From: Rothia nasisuis
GTDB taxonomy: Bacteria; Actinomycetota; Actinomycetes; Actinomycetales; Micrococcaceae
DNA length: 64,000 nucleotides
Assembly: GCF_928381405.1 (NCBI RefSeq)
Contig: NZ_CAKMSB010000001.1
Location: 62,001-126,000 of the forward strand
Reading direction: 5' to 3'
The notes beneath the pieces were generated by a model. It was not told the origin of the DNA and searched no databases. It was given only the letters and a program-made list of their open reading frames with translations. The translations under genes and the position numbers were made by a program. Position 1 is the first letter of the stretch. Every line of letters starts with the position of its first letter. Positions 26,664-38,137 of this stretch are shown here, piece after piece.

Positions 26664-28133
26664 CTAGTCTGTGAAAGGGCGAACCTGCTCGCGAGCCTCG
26701 GGGAGAACCGCACCAGCGTCATCCAGGTCTCCCACACGGTGCACCTTGACGGTGTTGGTCGAGCCAGCAACACCGGGAGGTGATCCAGCAGCCATGACGA
26801 TGAGGTCATTAGCTTCAGCCCAGCCGTTAGCGAGCATGTAGCGATCAACCACGGCGGTCATCTCGTCAGTATTCTTCGCTGCGGGCGCCACAGCAGCTTC
26901 AACACCCCAGAGCAAGGAAAGGAAGGCACGCACAGAAGGCTCCGGTGTCAGCGCCAGCACGGGCTTGGCCGGACGCAGACGGGCCAGACGGCGGGCAGTA
27001 TCACCGGACTGGGTGAAAGTCGCGATGTACTTGACATCCAGCTGATCAGCGATGTTCACCGCAGCGCGGGTCAGTGCACCGCCACGAGTCTTGGGTGAGG
27101 TACCCAGTTCAGGAACTCGGAAGAGGCCGCGCTCTTCGGTTGATCTAATAATACGGGCCATAGTCTGGATGGTGATGATGGGGTACTTACCCACCGAGGT
27201 TTCACCGGAAAGCATAACGGCATCAGCACCATCAAGGATGGCGTTGGCACAGTCCGAAGCCTCTGCGCGAGTGGGGGTGGGGTTCTGAATCATGGTTTCT
27301 AGCACCTGGGTTGCCACAATGACGGGCTTGGCCCAGCGGCGGGCCAGCTCAATGGCACGTTTCTGAACCAGAGGAACCTCTTCGAGGGGGAACTCCACGC
27401 CCAGGTCTCCACGGGCCACCATGATGCCGTCAAACTTGTCGACGATGTCCTGCAGGTTTTCAACGGCCTGAGGCTTTTCAATCTTGGCGATGACGGCGAT
27501 CTTACGGCCTTCTTCTTCCATGATTTCGTGAACACGCTGGATGTCGTCGCCGGAGCGAACGAAGGAGAGAGCGATGATATCGACACCCAGGTTCAGGGCG
27601 AAACGCAGGTCGCGTTCGTCCTTCTCGGTGAGGGCGGGGATGGAGACAGCAACGCCGGGTAGGTTGATGCCCTTGTTGTTGGAGATGGGGCCGCCGACGA
27701 TGACGCGGGTGGTCACGGTGGTCTTGTCAACCTCGATAGCTTCGAGACGAATCTTACCGTCGTCAATCAGCAGGGTATCGCCGGGCTTGACGTCGCCGGG
27801 CAGGCCCTTGAAGGTGGTGCCGCAGATTTCCTTGGTACCCTCTACATCCTCAGTTGTGATGGTGAAGGTGTCGCCGGGTTCAAGAACCTCTGCGCCGTTC
27901 TTGAAGGTTTCCAAACGAATTTTGGGGCCCTGGAGGTCAGCAAGAATCGCGACGTTCTGGCCTAGCTTCTCAGCCTGCTCGCGGATGGTTGCGTATGAGT
28001 TGGTGTGAACCTCGTGATCGCCGTGGCTCATGTTCAGGCGGGCAACGTTCATGCCCGCCTCGATAGCCGCAGCAATCTTCTCTGGTGCAGAAATTGCGGG
28101 GCCAATAGTACAAACAATCTTTGCGCGTCTCAT
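26664..28133 (-). CDS. pyk: Pyruvate kinase
   Basis: A 489-residue pyruvate kinase, the ATP-forming last step of glycolysis (phosphoenolpyruvate to pyruvate). Substrate and metal sites are intact: MNVARLNMSHGDH, the catalytic-lysine segment IAKIEKPQAVENL, GIMVARGDLGVE and the NPTPTRAE / DAVMLSGETSVGKYP region. The ATG at 28133 gives the standard MRRAKIVCTIGPA start. The C-terminal domain is normal length, with no PEP-utiliser fusion. Its own promoter should lie in the long gap up to 28462, shared with the divergent flavodoxin-domain gene. Confidence 0.97.
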   Translation of the reverse strand: MRRAKIVCTIGPAISAPEKIAAAIEAGMNVARLNMSHGDHEVHTNSYATIREQAEKLGQNVAILADLQGPKIRLETFKNGAEVLEPGDTFTITTEDVEGTKEICGTTFKGLPGDVKPGDTLLIDDGKIRLEAIEVDKTTVTTRVIVGGPISNNKGINLPGVAVSIPALTEKDERDLRFALNLGVDIIALSFVRSGDDIQRVHEIMEEEGRKIAVIAKIEKPQAVENLQDIVDKFDGIMVARGDLGVEFPLEEVPLVQKRAIELARRWAKPVIVATQVLETMIQNPTPTRAEASDCANAILDGADAVMLSGETSVGKYPIITIQTMARIIRSTEERGLFRVPELGTSPKTRGGALTRAAVNIADQLDVKYIATFTQSGDTARRLARLRPAKPVLALTPEPSVRAFLSLLWGVEAAVAPAAKNTDEMTAVVDRYMLANGWAEANDLIVMAAGSPPGVAGSTNTVKVHRVGDLDDAGAVLPEAREQVRPFTD

Positions 28134-28462
28134 CAATCAACCTTAGGTCTGTAGGGGCTGAGAACTCTGGTGAAGCGAACCGCCTGAGCCACCGGGCGTA
28201 ACCAACATATACACAAACAGCCAGGCGAATTCCAACACTTTCGTACCCCATTATACGTTGTTTTTGGGGGTTTTGGTGAAGGTCTCAGGTACTTTTACTG
28301 TCAAAACACAGAAAAATCCCCACCAAAACACACATAAACAGTAATAAACAAATAGAAATATTAAGGGGTGGCCTGTCACATCGAGGTTCTCCCACCAACC
28401 CGGCGTATGCTGTTGCTTGACCAAAACTCAATTCTAAAGACACAACCTCAGAAAGTAACGAG
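28134..28462. other. Divergent promoter region, pyk / flavodoxin-domain gene
   Basis: About 330 bases with an AT-rich centre (28255-28360). A GTTTTGGTG / CACCAAAAC pair at about 28268-28276 and 28321-28330 could form a long-range hairpin. I see no gene; promoters for both flanking genes must be here. Confidence 0.5.
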
Positions 28463-29041
28463 ATGCCAGCCCCTCACGTCCTCATTCTCTTCGGCTCGGC
28501 CTACGGCCACACCGAACGGTATGCCCAGTGGATCGCAGAAGACCTGCGCGCACTACCTGCTGCCCCAGAAGTGACGCTCTCCCCCATCGCTGAAGCCACT
28601 GACGAGATAATTGAGCAAGCCGACGTGCTCATTGTGGGTGCCAGCTACCTGGGTGGCTTCCTGACCGGCGCTCCTACCCTACGCAAGCGCCGCGAGGCCA
28701 TGCTCAAGGTGCCCCACCGCCTCTTTTACACCGTCTCCTTCAACGGTACTGAGGTCTACCCCCGCTCCTACCTAGACGAGCGCGTGATGAAAAGCTTTAA
28801 AGCCGACGTTGCCGGTGACCGCCCCGCCTACCATTTTCGCGGTGGCCTCAAGATGAGCGAGATGTCTAAGCTCCACAGGACCGCACTAACCGGCGTCAAA
28901 ACTGCCTATAAACTCAAGCCCAAACAGAACGAGTACGATAAGCAGCTCATCGAAGCCTTCGAAAACGGCGGCGCCGACCACATGGACCGCTCCTGGGTTG
29001 CCCCCCTCGTCGAGCAGGTCAAGGGCTATCTACCGGCCTAA
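28463..29041 (+). CDS. Flavodoxin-domain protein (HemG/MioC-like)
   Basis: A 192-residue protein with an N-terminal flavodoxin fold: the FMN-phosphate loop GSAYGHTE is at 11-18, VLIVGASYLGGFLTG lies in the middle and LFYTVSFNG follows. It resembles flavodoxin_5 / HemG-like proteins, some of which oxidise protoporphyrinogen; others are general FMN electron carriers. The C-terminal third is basic and helical. No haem genes are nearby, so a haem role is not supported by context. It stands alone and converges on gltD with a shared terminator. Confidence 0.8.
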   Translation: MPAPHVLILFGSAYGHTERYAQWIAEDLRALPAAPEVTLSPIAEATDEIIEQADVLIVGASYLGGFLTGAPTLRKRREAMLKVPHRLFYTVSFNGTEVYPRSYLDERVMKSFKADVAGDRPAYHFRGGLKMSEMSKLHRTALTGVKTAYKLKPKQNEYDKQLIEAFENGGADHMDRSWVAPLVEQVKGYLPA

Positions 29042-29077
29042 GTCTAGGCGCTCCCCACCGAAGCGTCCTTGCCTACG

Positions 29078-29116
29078 AACGTCCCCGTGACCCTGCTTCA
29101 GGGGCACGGGGACGTT
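29078..29116. terminator. Bidirectional terminator between the flavodoxin gene and gltD
   Basis: A perfect 12-bp stem (29078-29089 with 29105-29116) lies between two convergent stop codons, about 40 bases from each. The inner CCC/GGG pair extends it. Confidence 0.75.
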
Positions 29117-29156
29117 ACTAGGTGTAGGCGGCTACCCAGCTGATTTGGGCTGGAGA

Positions 29157-30620
29157 TTAGATGGTCAAGCCTATTGCTCGGTCTGATGGGGCGACCGGCG
29201 CAGGCAACAGGGTCGATCCCGTCAGGTATTTTTCCACGGCAGCCGCACAGGCACGCCCTTCGGCGATAGCCCAGACCACCAGCGACTGGCCGCGGCCCGC
29301 ATCACCACACGAGAAGATGCCGGAGACGTTGGTCATATAGTTCTCGTCGCGGGCCACGTTGGTGCGGCTGTCAAGCTCGGCGCCAGCTTGAGCGGTGATG
29401 GCATCGTTTTCTTGGCCGGTGAAGCCTAGGGCCAAGAAGACCAGGTCAGCAGGGATCACGTGTTCGGTGCCCGCCTTGGGTACGCGACGGCCGTCGGGCA
29501 GGTATTCGGTTTCAGCCACCTTAAGACCGGTGAGCTTACCGTTTTCACCTACAAACTCCACGGTAGAGGCCAGGTACTTACGTTCACCGCCTTCCTCATG
29601 AGATGAGGAGACCTCAAAGACCTTGGGGAACATGGGCCAGGGCTCGTGGTCTGCGCGGTCGGCTGGGGGCTGAGCACCAATAGCCAGGGTGGTAATGGAG
29701 GCTGCGCCCTGGCGCACTGCGGTGCCGATACAGTCTGAGCCGGTGTCGCCGCCGCCGAGCACGATGACCTGCTTACCTGCTGCGTCAATAGTGGGGGCGG
29801 TGAGGTCACCGGCCACGACTCGGTTGGCTTCGGTCAGGTAGGGCATGGCATAGTGGACACCGTCCAGGTCGGCCCCGGGAATGGGCAGGGCACGAGGGGC
29901 GGTGGCACCGGTGGCAACAATGACGGCGTCGTAGCGGCGCTTGAGGTCATCCCAGGTGATGTCTTTACCGATGTCAACGCCGGTACGGAAGCGGGTTCCT
30001 TCGGCCTTCATCACCTCGATACGGCGGTCAACGATATCTTTTTCCAGCTTGAAGTCGGGAATGCCGTAGCGTAGCAGGCCACCGATTTTGTCATCGCGTT
30101 CAAAGACAGCAACCGTGAAACCGGCCTGCGTCAGCTGCTGGGCAGCTGCCAGACCTGCGGGGCCTGAACCGACCACAGCCACGGTCTTATCGAGCATACG
30201 GTCGGGCATAATCGGCTCGATATAGCCACCCTCAAAGGCCTGCTCAGCAATAGAGTATTCAATCTGCTTGATAGTCACCGCAGGCTGGTTGATACCCAGC
30301 ACACAGGAGGTCTCGCAGGGAGCCGGGCAGACACGCCCGGTGAACTCGGGGAAGTTGTTGGTAGCGTGCAGACGCTCCACAGCCTTCTCGGTCTGTTCAC
30401 GCCAGGTCAGGTCGTTCCATTCAGGAATTAGGTTACCCAGGGGGCAGCCGACGTGGCAGAAGGGCACACCGCAGTCCATGCAGCGGGAGGCCTGGGTCTT
30501 GAGCACAGCCGAGTTCTGGGCGACCTGCACCTCGTTCCAGTCAAGGATGCGCACGGGCACGGGGCGCTTGGGTCGGTCTTGACGGGTGGTTACTTTCAGA
30601 AAACCGCGGGGATCAGCCAC
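29157..30620 (-). CDS. gltD: Glutamate synthase small (beta) subunit
   Basis: A 487-residue NADPH-dependent GltD. The N-terminal cysteine cluster [14 protein letters not shown] (Cys47, 50, 55, 59) binds an iron-sulfur centre; [10 protein letters not shown] binds FAD and the later [11 protein letters not shown] binds NADPH. It passes electrons to GltB for reductive transfer of the glutamine amide to 2-oxoglutarate. The start is GTG and overlaps the 3' end of gltB by 8 bases, so translation is coupled. Length is standard. Confidence 0.97.
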   Translation of the reverse strand: MADPRGFLKVTTRQDRPKRPVPVRILDWNEVQVAQNSAVLKTQASRCMDCGVPFCHVGCPLGNLIPEWNDLTWREQTEKAVERLHATNNFPEFTGRVCPAPCETSCVLGINQPAVTIKQIEYSIAEQAFEGGYIEPIMPDRMLDKTVAVVGSGPAGLAAAQQLTQAGFTVAVFERDDKIGGLLRYGIPDFKLEKDIVDRRIEVMKAEGTRFRTGVDIGKDITWDDLKRRYDAVIVATGATAPRALPIPGADLDGVHYAMPYLTEANRVVAGDLTAPTIDAAGKQVIVLGGGDTGSDCIGTAVRQGAASITTLAIGAQPPADRADHEPWPMFPKVFEVSSSHEEGGERKYLASTVEFVGENGKLTGLKVAETEYLPDGRRVPKAGTEHVIPADLVFLALGFTGQENDAITAQAGAELDSRTNVARDENYMTNVSGIFSCGDAGRGQSLVVWAIAEGRACAAAVEKYLTGSTLLPAPVAPSDRAIGLTI

Positions 30621-33600
30621 GAGCGGTCACCTCCAAAATCTTGTTCCAAACCTGCATGGATTCAGTGTCTTCGCCAGCGGCTTCAGCCTCGGCACGGATT
30701 TCTTGAACAGCTGCGAAGTCGCGCGGTAGCACCTTGGTGATGCGGGCGTAGGTGCCTTCCAGATCGGCTAGCAGGGCGGAGGCCAGGTCTGAGCCGGTCT
30801 CGGTACGGTGGCGGGTCAAAAGCTGGGCAACCTCGGCGCGGTCGTCCTCGCTCAGTTCAAGGAAGGTCAACTCGCCAGACTCACGGGACTGCTTATTAAC
30901 TTTTGCCATATTGAGATCGAGTACGTAAGCCACTCCACCGCTCATACCGGCTCCGAAGTTACGGCCGGTTGAGCCCAGAATCAGGGTCTTACCGCCGGTC
31001 ATATACTCACAGCCGTGATCACCAATGCCTTCAACCACGGCAGTTGCGCCGGAGTTACGGACTAAGAAGCGCTCACCGACGATACCGCGGATAAACATTT
31101 CGCCGCTGGTGGCGCCGTAGCCGATGACGTTACCGGCAACCACATTCTCTTCGGCTACCAGGGGGGCGGCAGCGTCCGGAGCCACGATAATGCGGCCACC
31201 GGAGAGGCCCTTGCCTACATAGTCGTTGGAGTCACCGGTCAGGCGGATGGTGATGCCCTGCGGCAGGAAGGCACCCAGGGACTGGCCGGCGTGGCCGGTC
31301 AGATTCAAGGTGATGGAATTGTGCTCCAGCAGATCGGTGCCGAAGGTCTTGGTGACGTGGTAGCCCAGCATGGTGCCCACCGACCTATCGGTGTTAACCA
31401 CCGGCGAATCAATACTCACAGCCTTGCGACTACTCAAGGTAACAGCTGCGGCCTGGATGAAGGTGTTGTCGATGTGCTTCTCTAGCTCGTGGTCCTGGTC
31501 CTTGAGGTGGCGGATGCCCTGCCCCGGGTACTCTACGGCGGTGGAGGTCAGCACCCTCGAAAGATCCAGCCCGTCAGCCTTCCAGTGGTCGATAGCCCGA
31601 GACATATCGAGCGCTTCAGCGTGGCCGATGGCCTCGTCCAGGGTACGGAAGCCGAGAGCCGCCAGGTATTCGCGCACCTCTTGGGCAATGAACTCGAAGA
31701 AGTTGACCACGTGGTCAGCCTGACCGGTAAAGCGGGCACGCAAATCTGGGTTCTGGGTGGCAACACCGACCGGGCAGGTGTCCAGGTGGCACTTGCGCAT
31801 CATAATGCAGCCCTCGACCACCAGCGGGGCAGTGGCAAAGCCGTATTCTTCTGCGCCGAGCAGGGCGGCGATGATGACGTCGCGGCCGGTCTTAAGCTGA
31901 CCGTCCGCCTGCACCACCACACGGTCGCGCAGACCGTTAATCATGAGGGTCTGCTGGGCCTCAGCCAGGCCAAGCTCCCAGGGAGCACCTGCGTGTTTGA
32001 GGGAGTTGAGCGGGGCTGCGCCGGTGCCGCCGTCATGGCCCGAAATGAGCACGACGTCGGCCTTGGCCTTGGTCACGCCAGCCGCCACAGTGCCAATACC
32101 GATTTCAGAGACCAGCTTGACGTGCACGCGGGCAGATGGGTTGGCGCGCTTGCAGTCGTAGATCAGCTGAGCCAGATCCTCAATGGAGTAGATATCGTGG
32201 TGAGGCGGAGGCGAAATCAGGGTGACGCCGGGGGTCGAGTGGCGGGTCTTAGCTACCCAGGGGTAGACCTTGGCAGCCATAAGCTGGCCGCCCTCACCGG
32301 GCTTTGCACCCTGGGCCATCTTAATTTGGATATCGTCGGCGTTGGTTAGGTAAAGGGAGGTGACGCCGAAGCGGCCGGAGGCAACCTGCTTGATAGCGGA
32401 GCGGCGCTCGGGATCCAGCAGGCGGTCAACGTCCTCGCCACCCTCACCTGTGTTGGACTTAGCGCCCAGGCGGTTCATGGCAATAGCCAGGGTCTCGTGA
32501 GCCTCCTTAGAGATAGAGCCGTAGCTCATAGCACCGGTCGAGAAACGCTTGACAATCTCACTGACCGGCTCAACCTCGTCAAGGGGAACCGACTGGCGGC
32601 CCTCGGCAAAGGTAAAGAGGCCGCGCAGGGTCATCAAATCCTTGGCCTGGTCATCAACCAGCTTGGTGTAGGACTTGAAGATGTCGTAGCGGCGGGTCTT
32701 GGTGGAGTGTTGCAGGCGGAAAATGGTCTCGGGATTGAAGAGGTGCGGTGGGCCCTCCCGGCGCCAGTCGTACTCACCGCCGGTCTCTAGGGCACGGTGG
32801 GGCACGGCAACACCGTCATCGGGGTAGGCGTCGTGGTGACGCTTACGGACCTCAGCTTCGATGACGTTCAGCCCCACGCCGTCCATCTGGGAGTGGGTGC
32901 CGGTGAAGTACTGGTCAACGACCTGCTGGGAGAGGCCTAGAGCTTCGAAGGTCTGGGCACCGCAATAGGAGGAGACGGTTGAGATGCCCATCTTTGACAT
33001 AATCTTCTGCAACCCCTTGCCCAGGGCCTTAATGAGGTTGTAGACGGCCTCAGACTCGGTAACACCGGTAATTTCGCCCTGGGCAACCAGCTCTTCAACA
33101 GATTCCATAGCCAGGTAAGGGTTGACCGCTGAGGCACCGTAACCAATCAGGGTAGCTACATGGTGGACCTCCCGCACATCGCCTGCTTCAACGATGAGGG
33201 CAACCTTGGTGCGGGTCGCAGAACGCAACAGATGGTGGTGGACGGCGCTGGTCAAGAGTAATGAGGGGATCGGCGCCCAGGCTCCGTTAGAGTTACGGTC
33301 AGAGAGAATCAGGAAGTGCACACCGCGTTCCACGGCCGCTGAGACCTTCTCACAAATTTCAGCGATGCGGGCACGCAGGGCTTCCTCTCCCCCATGCGCG
33401 GGGTAAAGACCGGATACCTTGAGGGCGGCGGGCATACCGTCCTCATCTTCGATGTGTACGATTTTGTCGAGTTCATCGTTGTTGATAACAGGAAAATCCA
33501 GGCCCACGTGGCGGACCTTCACCCGGCCCTTGCGGAGCAGGTTGCCGTCAGCGCCAATGGAGGTCCTAAGACTGGTGACCAGCTCTTCGCGGATGGAGTC

Positions 33601-35313
33601 CAGGGGCGGGTTGGTCACCTGCGCAAAGGACTGTACAAAATAGTCAAAGAGCAGGCGGTGACGGGTGGAAAGCACTGCAATCGGTGTATCAGTGCCCATG
33701 GCGTAGATAGGCTCAGCCCCGGTCTTAGCCATAGGAGCCAGAATCTTGCGCAGCTCTTCCTCGGTATAACCGAAGGTCTGCTGGCGCTTGAGAATAGACT
33801 TGCGGGAGGCACGGATGTGCTCGCGCTCGGGCAGGTCAGCAAGGTCAACGATATTCTCATCAGCCCACTGCTTCCAGGGCTGTTCGGCGGCAACTGCGGC
33901 CTTGACCTCTTCGTCTGGAACCAGACGCCCGGCCTTGGTGTCCACAAAGAACATTGTGCCAGGAGAAACGCGGCCCTTCTCAACAATCTTCTCTTCGGGC
34001 ATGTCAACCACGCCCACCTCAGAGGCAAGAATAACTAGGCCATCATCGGTGACCCAGTAGCGGCCGGGGCGCAGGCCGTTGCGGTCAAGCACGGAGCCAA
34101 CATTGTCACCGTCGGTGAAGGCGATAGCGGCGGGGCCATCCCAGGGCTCCATGAGAGAGGAGTGGTAGCGGTAGAAGGCGCGGCGGTCCTCGTCCATGGT
34201 CTCGTGGTTTTCCCAGGCCTCGGGAACCATCATCATCAGCACCTGGGCAGCCGAGCGGCCCGAGAGCATGAGCAGTTCGGCTACCTCATCAAAGCTCTGC
34301 GAGTCTGAGGCACCCACCGAGCAGATAGGGAAGAGCTCTTCGGGATTGCGGCCCAGCACGGGTGACTTGAGCTGGGACTGGCGGGCGCGCATCCAGTTGC
34401 GATTACCCTTGACCGTGTTGATTTCGCCGTTGTGGGCGATGGTACGGAAGGGCTGGGCTAGTGGCCAGGAGGGGAAGGTATTGGTTGAAAAACGCGAGTG
34501 GACGATGGCCAGTTTGGTAGCAAAACGGGGGTCTGAGAGATCGGGGTAGAAGGGTTCCAGCTGAGCGGTGGTCAGCATGCCCTTGTAGACGATAGTGCGC
34601 GATGAGAAGGAGGGGAAGTAGACGCCGAGTTTGTGCTGGGCACGCTTGCGCACACGAAAGGCCTTCTGGTCAAGCTGGTGACGTTCCGAGTCTTCGTCCA
34701 GGTTGATGACGGGGATGTGCCCGGTAAAGGGGGCGTTGACGGCGTCCAGGTCTTCGCCAGAGGCTTCGGCAATGAACATCTGCACAAAGTAGGGCATAAC
34801 CTCGCGGGCAGCCTTGCCCACAATGTCTGCTTTGACCGGCACCTCACGCCAGCCCAGGACGCGCAGGCCTTCTTTTTCAGCAATCTGGGCTAGACCGTCT
34901 TTGAGTTCGTCGGCGTTAACTCCGCCGGTAGGCAGGTAGGCGGTGCCCACAGCGTATTTGCCGGGTTCAGGCAGGTCGAAGTCGACCACTTCGCGTAGGA
35001 AGGCGTCGGGAATTTGCAGCAGGATACCGGCACCATCTCCAGTCCCCTCGTCCGCACCCACAGCACCGCGGTGTTCGAGGCGGCGCAGGGCGGTCAGGGC
35101 GTGATCGACGATGTCATGACCGGGGGTGCCTCGCAGGGTGGCAATCATGGCCAGCCCGCAGGCGTCTTTTTCGTTGGCAGGGTCATAGAGCCCGGTTGCC
35201 CCAGGAATGGAGGCGAAGGTGGTGAAAGGTGAGGGTGCCTGCCCAAGGGTCTGGGAATCTTGGGCAAGGTTCTCTGCAGCTTCTGTTGTACCGCCAATCG
35301 GTGTGTGACTCAT
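30613..35313 (-). CDS. gltB: Glutamate synthase large (alpha) subunit
   Basis: A 1566-residue GltB. The class-II amidotransferase domain should start at the Cys in [16 protein letters not shown] after removal of a propeptide of about 51 residues, longer than in many homologues. The central and FMN domains follow, with the iron-sulfur cysteines in [15 protein letters not shown], and the C-terminal GXG beta-helix ends near residue 1480. Of two close ATGs, the one at 35313 has the proper spacing from AGGA. Together with gltD it assimilates ammonia. It lies near trpA-lgt-type neighbours in related genomes; here an acquired stretch separates them. Confidence 0.97.
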   Translation of the reverse strand: MSHTPIGGTTEAAENLAQDSQTLGQAPSPFTTFASIPGATGLYDPANEKDACGLAMIATLRGTPGHDIVDHALTALRRLEHRGAVGADEGTGDGAGILLQIPDAFLREVVDFDLPEPGKYAVGTAYLPTGGVNADELKDGLAQIAEKEGLRVLGWREVPVKADIVGKAAREVMPYFVQMFIAEASGEDLDAVNAPFTGHIPVINLDEDSERHQLDQKAFRVRKRAQHKLGVYFPSFSSRTIVYKGMLTTAQLEPFYPDLSDPRFATKLAIVHSRFSTNTFPSWPLAQPFRTIAHNGEINTVKGNRNWMRARQSQLKSPVLGRNPEELFPICSVGASDSQSFDEVAELLMLSGRSAAQVLMMMVPEAWENHETMDEDRRAFYRYHSSLMEPWDGPAAIAFTDGDNVGSVLDRNGLRPGRYWVTDDGLVILASEVGVVDMPEEKIVEKGRVSPGTMFFVDTKAGRLVPDEEVKAAVAAEQPWKQWADENIVDLADLPEREHIRASRKSILKRQQTFGYTEEELRKILAPMAKTGAEPIYAMGTDTPIAVLSTRHRLLFDYFVQSFAQVTNPPLDSIREELVTSLRTSIGADGNLLRKGRVKVRHVGLDFPVINNDELDKIVHIEDEDGMPAALKVSGLYPAHGGEEALRARIAEICEKVSAAVERGVHFLILSDRNSNGAWAPIPSLLLTSAVHHHLLRSATRTKVALIVEAGDVREVHHVATLIGYGASAVNPYLAMESVEELVAQGEITGVTESEAVYNLIKALGKGLQKIMSKMGISTVSSYCGAQTFEALGLSQQVVDQYFTGTHSQMDGVGLNVIEAEVRKRHHDAYPDDGVAVPHRALETGGEYDWRREGPPHLFNPETIFRLQHSTKTRRYDIFKSYTKLVDDQAKDLMTLRGLFTFAEGRQSVPLDEVEPVSEIVKRFSTGAMSYGSISKEAHETLAIAMNRLGAKSNTGEGGEDVDRLLDPERRSAIKQVASGRFGVTSLYLTNADDIQIKMAQGAKPGEGGQLMAAKVYPWVAKTRHSTPGVTLISPPPHHDIYSIEDLAQLIYDCKRANPSARVHVKLVSEIGIGTVAAGVTKAKADVVLISGHDGGTGAAPLNSLKHAGAPWELGLAEAQQTLMINGLRDRVVVQADGQLKTGRDVIIAALLGAEEYGFATAPLVVEGCIMMRKCHLDTCPVGVATQNPDLRARFTGQADHVVNFFEFIAQEVREYLAALGFRTLDEAIGHAEALDMSRAIDHWKADGLDLSRVLTSTAVEYPGQGIRHLKDQDHELEKHIDNTFIQAAAVTLSSRKAVSIDSPVVNTDRSVGTMLGYHVTKTFGTDLLEHNSITLNLTGHAGQSLGAFLPQGITIRLTGDSNDYVGKGLSGGRIIVAPDAAAPLVAEENVVAGNVIGYGATSGEMFIRGIVGERFLVRNSGATAVVEGIGDHGCEYMTGGKTLILGSTGRNFGAGMSGGVAYVLDLNMAKVNKQSRESGELTFLELSEDDRAEVAQLLTRHRTETGSDLASALLADLEGTYARITKVLPRDFAAVQEIRAEAEAAGEDTESMQVWNKILEVTARG

Positions 35314-35899
35314 GGCCATTCCTACTTACGTTATTCCGGTGTTGCTGGGGGCTAAACGGGTAGGCGTGTGCGGGAGAGGGTAGGACGCCGGTGGTTTAGC
35401 CGCTCCCTTGCAGCACGAGTGGTCAGTGGTCGCCTCGCTGATTCGGTGAGCGCGTAATTCTGGTGGGTCACCCGGTGGGGCCCCTAACTTACTGTTCCTC
35501 GCGCCGGGTTGTGGCGTACGAGGTTACTGTGCTCAGTTTTCTGCGACTTCGTTACGTATGTGTAAATTTATACGCGCCTGCATGTAAAGATTCAATAGGT
35601 GCTCAAAGAGGTATACGCATCGTTCTCCCATGAGTCTGGGTCTCTTGCGATACAAGGCACGCTCTACATTAGGGCAGAAAGCAATTAGATAATGAATATT
35701 TATCGTTATTCTCCTCTGCGAGCCGTAACGAGAGTGGCGATAAATTGAAACACGAGTGAAACGTGGAATCTCATATTTTGACCAAAAGTCTCATACTTCG
35801 GTTCATTGAGACATTGCCTGCCCACAAGTAGCCCAGACACCAGCATCCGGCGGGCCCATCGCATGATGGGCCCGCCGGAAAATAATGATTCCTATATGG
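35314..35899. other. Long region upstream of gltB
   Basis: About 590 bases without a gene. The half nearest gltB is GC-rich leader; 35560-35820 is AT-rich with several GTTAC/GTAAC and GAAAC words that recall nitrogen-regulator sites (35552-35556, 35725-35729, 35747-35751), but spacing does not fit a GlnR box clearly. A hairpin at 35847-35878 belongs to the next gene. The main gltBD promoter is probably here. Confidence 0.45.
35847..35878 (-). terminator. Hairpin after the alcohol dehydrogenase gene
   Basis: A perfect 14-bp GC-rich stem (35847-35860 with 35865-35878) with a 4-base loop starts 21 bases after the stop codon. The T-rich tract lies before rather than after it on the minus strand, so it is an atypical terminator. 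Confidence 0.6.
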
Positions 35900-36943
35900 T
35901 TACTTGGTTTGACCGGTAAAGTCGAGCACCATGCGTCCATTAATGAGGCCTGCGTGCATTTCGTCAAAGATGGCCTGGGCATCCTCAACGGGGCGAAGCT
36001 GGACGACAGGCTTGACGCGCCCCTGGGCACCAAACTCAAAAGCCTCTGCAAGGTCTTGACGAGTACCCACCAGTGAGCCCTGAATCCTGATTCCATCAAG
36101 GACCAGACGGGGAATATTGAGGTCCATCGATTCGGTGGGCAGGCCAACCGCAACCACGGTTCCACCAGCACGTACCGACTCAACAGCCTGGTTGAAGGCA
36201 GCCTTGGCCACAGCCGTTACAACCGCTACGTGAGCACCTGCCCCTTCGGTGATGTTCTTGATCTCTCCGACTACGTCCTCAACATTCTGGGCGTTGATGA
36301 CCACGTCAGCACCGCTATCTTTTGCCAGAACCAGCTTGTCTTCGTTAAGGTCAACTGCAATGACCTGAGCGCCAAAGACATTCTTGGCGTACTGCACAGA
36401 AAGGTTACCCAGACCGCCGGCGCCGAAGCAGACAATCCACTGGCCGGGGCGTACACCGGACTCCTTGACCGCCTTATAGGTAGTTACGCCCGCACAAGTG
36501 ATGGAGGAAGCCTCAACGGGGTCAAGAGCATCAGGCACTTTGACGGTGTAATCCGCGTAGAGCAGGGTGTACTCGCTCATACCACCGTCTGCGGTGTACC
36601 CTGCGTTGAGGACGGTACGGCAGAAAGTCTCACGGCCGCTGGTGCAGTATTCGCAGTAGCCGCAGCCCTTGAAGAACCAGGGAACACAGACGCGATCCCC
36701 CACCTGTAGATGGTCAACACCGGGGCCAACCTCGGTAATGACACCAACGCCCTCGTGGCCCAAGATACGGCCGGGCTTTTCGCCAAAGTCACTGGCTGCA
36801 ACGTGCAGGTCAGTATGGCAGATGCCTGAGTATTCAATTTTTGCAAGCACTTGGCCATGCCCAACTTCAGGGATGGGCACGTCTTTAATATCTACGGTGC
36901 CATCAAGGCGGTCAGATACAACAACTGCTTTCATGGTTGACAT
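35900..36943 (-). CDS. adhP: Zinc-dependent alcohol dehydrogenase (AdhP-like)
   Basis: A 347-residue medium-chain dehydrogenase. Catalytic zinc ligands are in GICHTDLHV and [15 protein letters not shown]; the structural-zinc cysteines are in [15 protein letters not shown]; the NAD site reads [14 protein letters not shown]. It interconverts primary alcohols (probably ethanol) and aldehydes. AAGGGGA precedes the ATG at 36943; an upstream extension of the frame has no support. It is monocistronic, with a hairpin downstream. The gene symbol is by similarity of the whole layout to AdhP. Confidence 0.9.
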   Translation of the reverse strand: MSTMKAVVVSDRLDGTVDIKDVPIPEVGHGQVLAKIEYSGICHTDLHVAASDFGEKPGRILGHEGVGVITEVGPGVDHLQVGDRVCVPWFFKGCGYCEYCTSGRETFCRTVLNAGYTADGGMSEYTLLYADYTVKVPDALDPVEASSITCAGVTTYKAVKESGVRPGQWIVCFGAGGLGNLSVQYAKNVFGAQVIAVDLNEDKLVLAKDSGADVVINAQNVEDVVGEIKNITEGAGAHVAVVTAVAKAAFNQAVESVRAGGTVVAVGLPTESMDLNIPRLVLDGIRIQGSLVGTRQDLAEAFEFGAQGRVKPVVQLRPVEDAQAIFDEMHAGLINGRMVLDFTGQTK

Positions 36944-37129
36944 AAGGTGTCCCCTTACAACATAGGCCGGATACGTGTTGTGGCTCACTTAAAGCCTAGG
37001 GGTTTCCATCGCTCATGGCTAGGCCTACCCATTATTTTTTGTTAAGTGTCGAGGTGTCTGCCACTCCCTAAGACCGCTATCTCAAGGTTTCATTACCCCT
37101 AAGATAGGCTGGGTGACTACACTAGAGCC

Positions 37130-38137
37130 ATGTCACGTGCCACAACATCACAACGGCTCACCTGGGCTGAACTCCCCCAGCAGATTCAGGACTGGGTCAC
37201 GCAAGCACTCGGCGCGCCCGTCATATCCGCAGTAACCCAGCAAGGCGGGTTTAGCCTGGGCACCGCTGACCGCCTGATTGCCAATAACGGGCGTAGGGCT
37301 TTTCTCAAGGCTGTCGACGCAGCTGTTCACCCTCAAACAGCTACCCTGCACCGCAAGGAGGGCAAAATTACCTCAGCCTTCCCCCGTAGTGCCCCAACAC
37401 CGGCCGTCCTTGCCACCCGTGATTTTTTAGAGGTGGACGGCACAGGCTGGGTTGCCCTGCTCCTGGAAGATATCGAAGGGCGGCACCCAGAATACCCCTG
37501 GCGAAGAGAGGAACTGGCCGCCGTTTTTCGGGCCCTGGACGGTATAAGCCGGGTTCCTGTGAATGCGGAGCTCAAGCTGCCGGCCACTGAAGCGGACCTG
37601 ACCGAAGAACTCGTTTTTTGGCACAGGCTCGCCCAGGGTGTGGCCCTAGAACAGCTGGCCTACATTCGGGGAACCGACTCCTACCAGGAGCTGGTAGACC
37701 TGTTGCCCTTTGTTAACCAGAAGGCTGCTGATTTTGCCGCCTTTGTCGATGAGCACCTGGTTGCCCACCTGGCAGGAAGCTCCTATGTACATACGGACCT
37801 GCGGGGCGACAATATTCTGATTCGCCCCACTGGTGAAGCAGTTTTGATTGACTGGCCCTGGGCAACGGTGGGCAATCCCCACTTTGACGTCGCTTCTGTA
37901 GCGACGGACGCCCTGATTGCCGACCCTAGCCTGAGCCTCACCGAGGTGAGGGAGCTGATCCCGGCGTCCTTGCGCCCTCCGCTTGAGTTTTTGAAGGCCA
38001 ATGTCGTCGCACTAGCGGGCTACTATCTGTACGCTTCAACTATGAAGCCCAGCGAATCGACCAACGCGTCGCTGGTGAATATGCGGGCCCACCGAGCCTC
38101 CGCCCTATTGACCAGACTGGCCCGGGGCGAAAAGTAA
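37130..38137 (+). CDS. Phosphotransferase-family (APH-like) kinase
   Basis: A 335-residue aminoglycoside-phosphotransferase-fold protein. The catalytic loop HTDLRGDN is at 221-228 with Asp223 as base, and the metal-binding segment LIDWPWA places Asp241. The N-lobe Lys is probably in RAFLKAVDA. Proteins of this fold phosphorylate many small molecules (homoserine, choline, macrolides, aminoglycosides); nothing here specifies which, and resistance should not be assumed. Its last codons belong to a 78-bp repeat copied 613 bp downstream, on the far side of a small membrane-protein gene. Confidence 0.8.
   Translation: MSRATTSQRLTWAELPQQIQDWVTQALGAPVISAVTQQGGFSLGTADRLIANNGRRAFLKAVDAAVHPQTATLHRKEGKITSAFPRSAPTPAVLATRDFLEVDGTGWVALLLEDIEGRHPEYPWRREELAAVFRALDGISRVPVNAELKLPATEADLTEELVFWHRLAQGVALEQLAYIRGTDSYQELVDLLPFVNQKAADFAAFVDEHLVAHLAGSSYVHTDLRGDNILIRPTGEAVLIDWPWATVGNPHFDVASVATDALIADPSLSLTEVRELIPASLRPPLEFLKANVVALAGYYLYASTMKPSESTNASLVNMRAHRASALLTRLARGEK

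Noticed and set aside
31489-32349. Long plus-strand open frame opposite gltB
   Set aside because: Mirror frame of a GC-rich gene. No ribosome site and no domain, while the opposite strand encodes well-conserved GltB.
33394-34038. 214-codon plus-strand frame opposite gltB
   Set aside because: Codon-bias shadow of gltB; nothing in it resembles a protein family.
35803-36183. Open frame antiparallel to the alcohol dehydrogenase end
   Set aside because: It overlaps the dehydrogenase 3' half in another frame of the same strand, crosses a terminator-like hairpin and has no recognisable domain.
37130-38137. Calling the phosphotransferase an antibiotic-resistance gene
   Set aside because: The fold is shared by many housekeeping kinases, and no resistance-specific feature or mobile context of that kind is visible.
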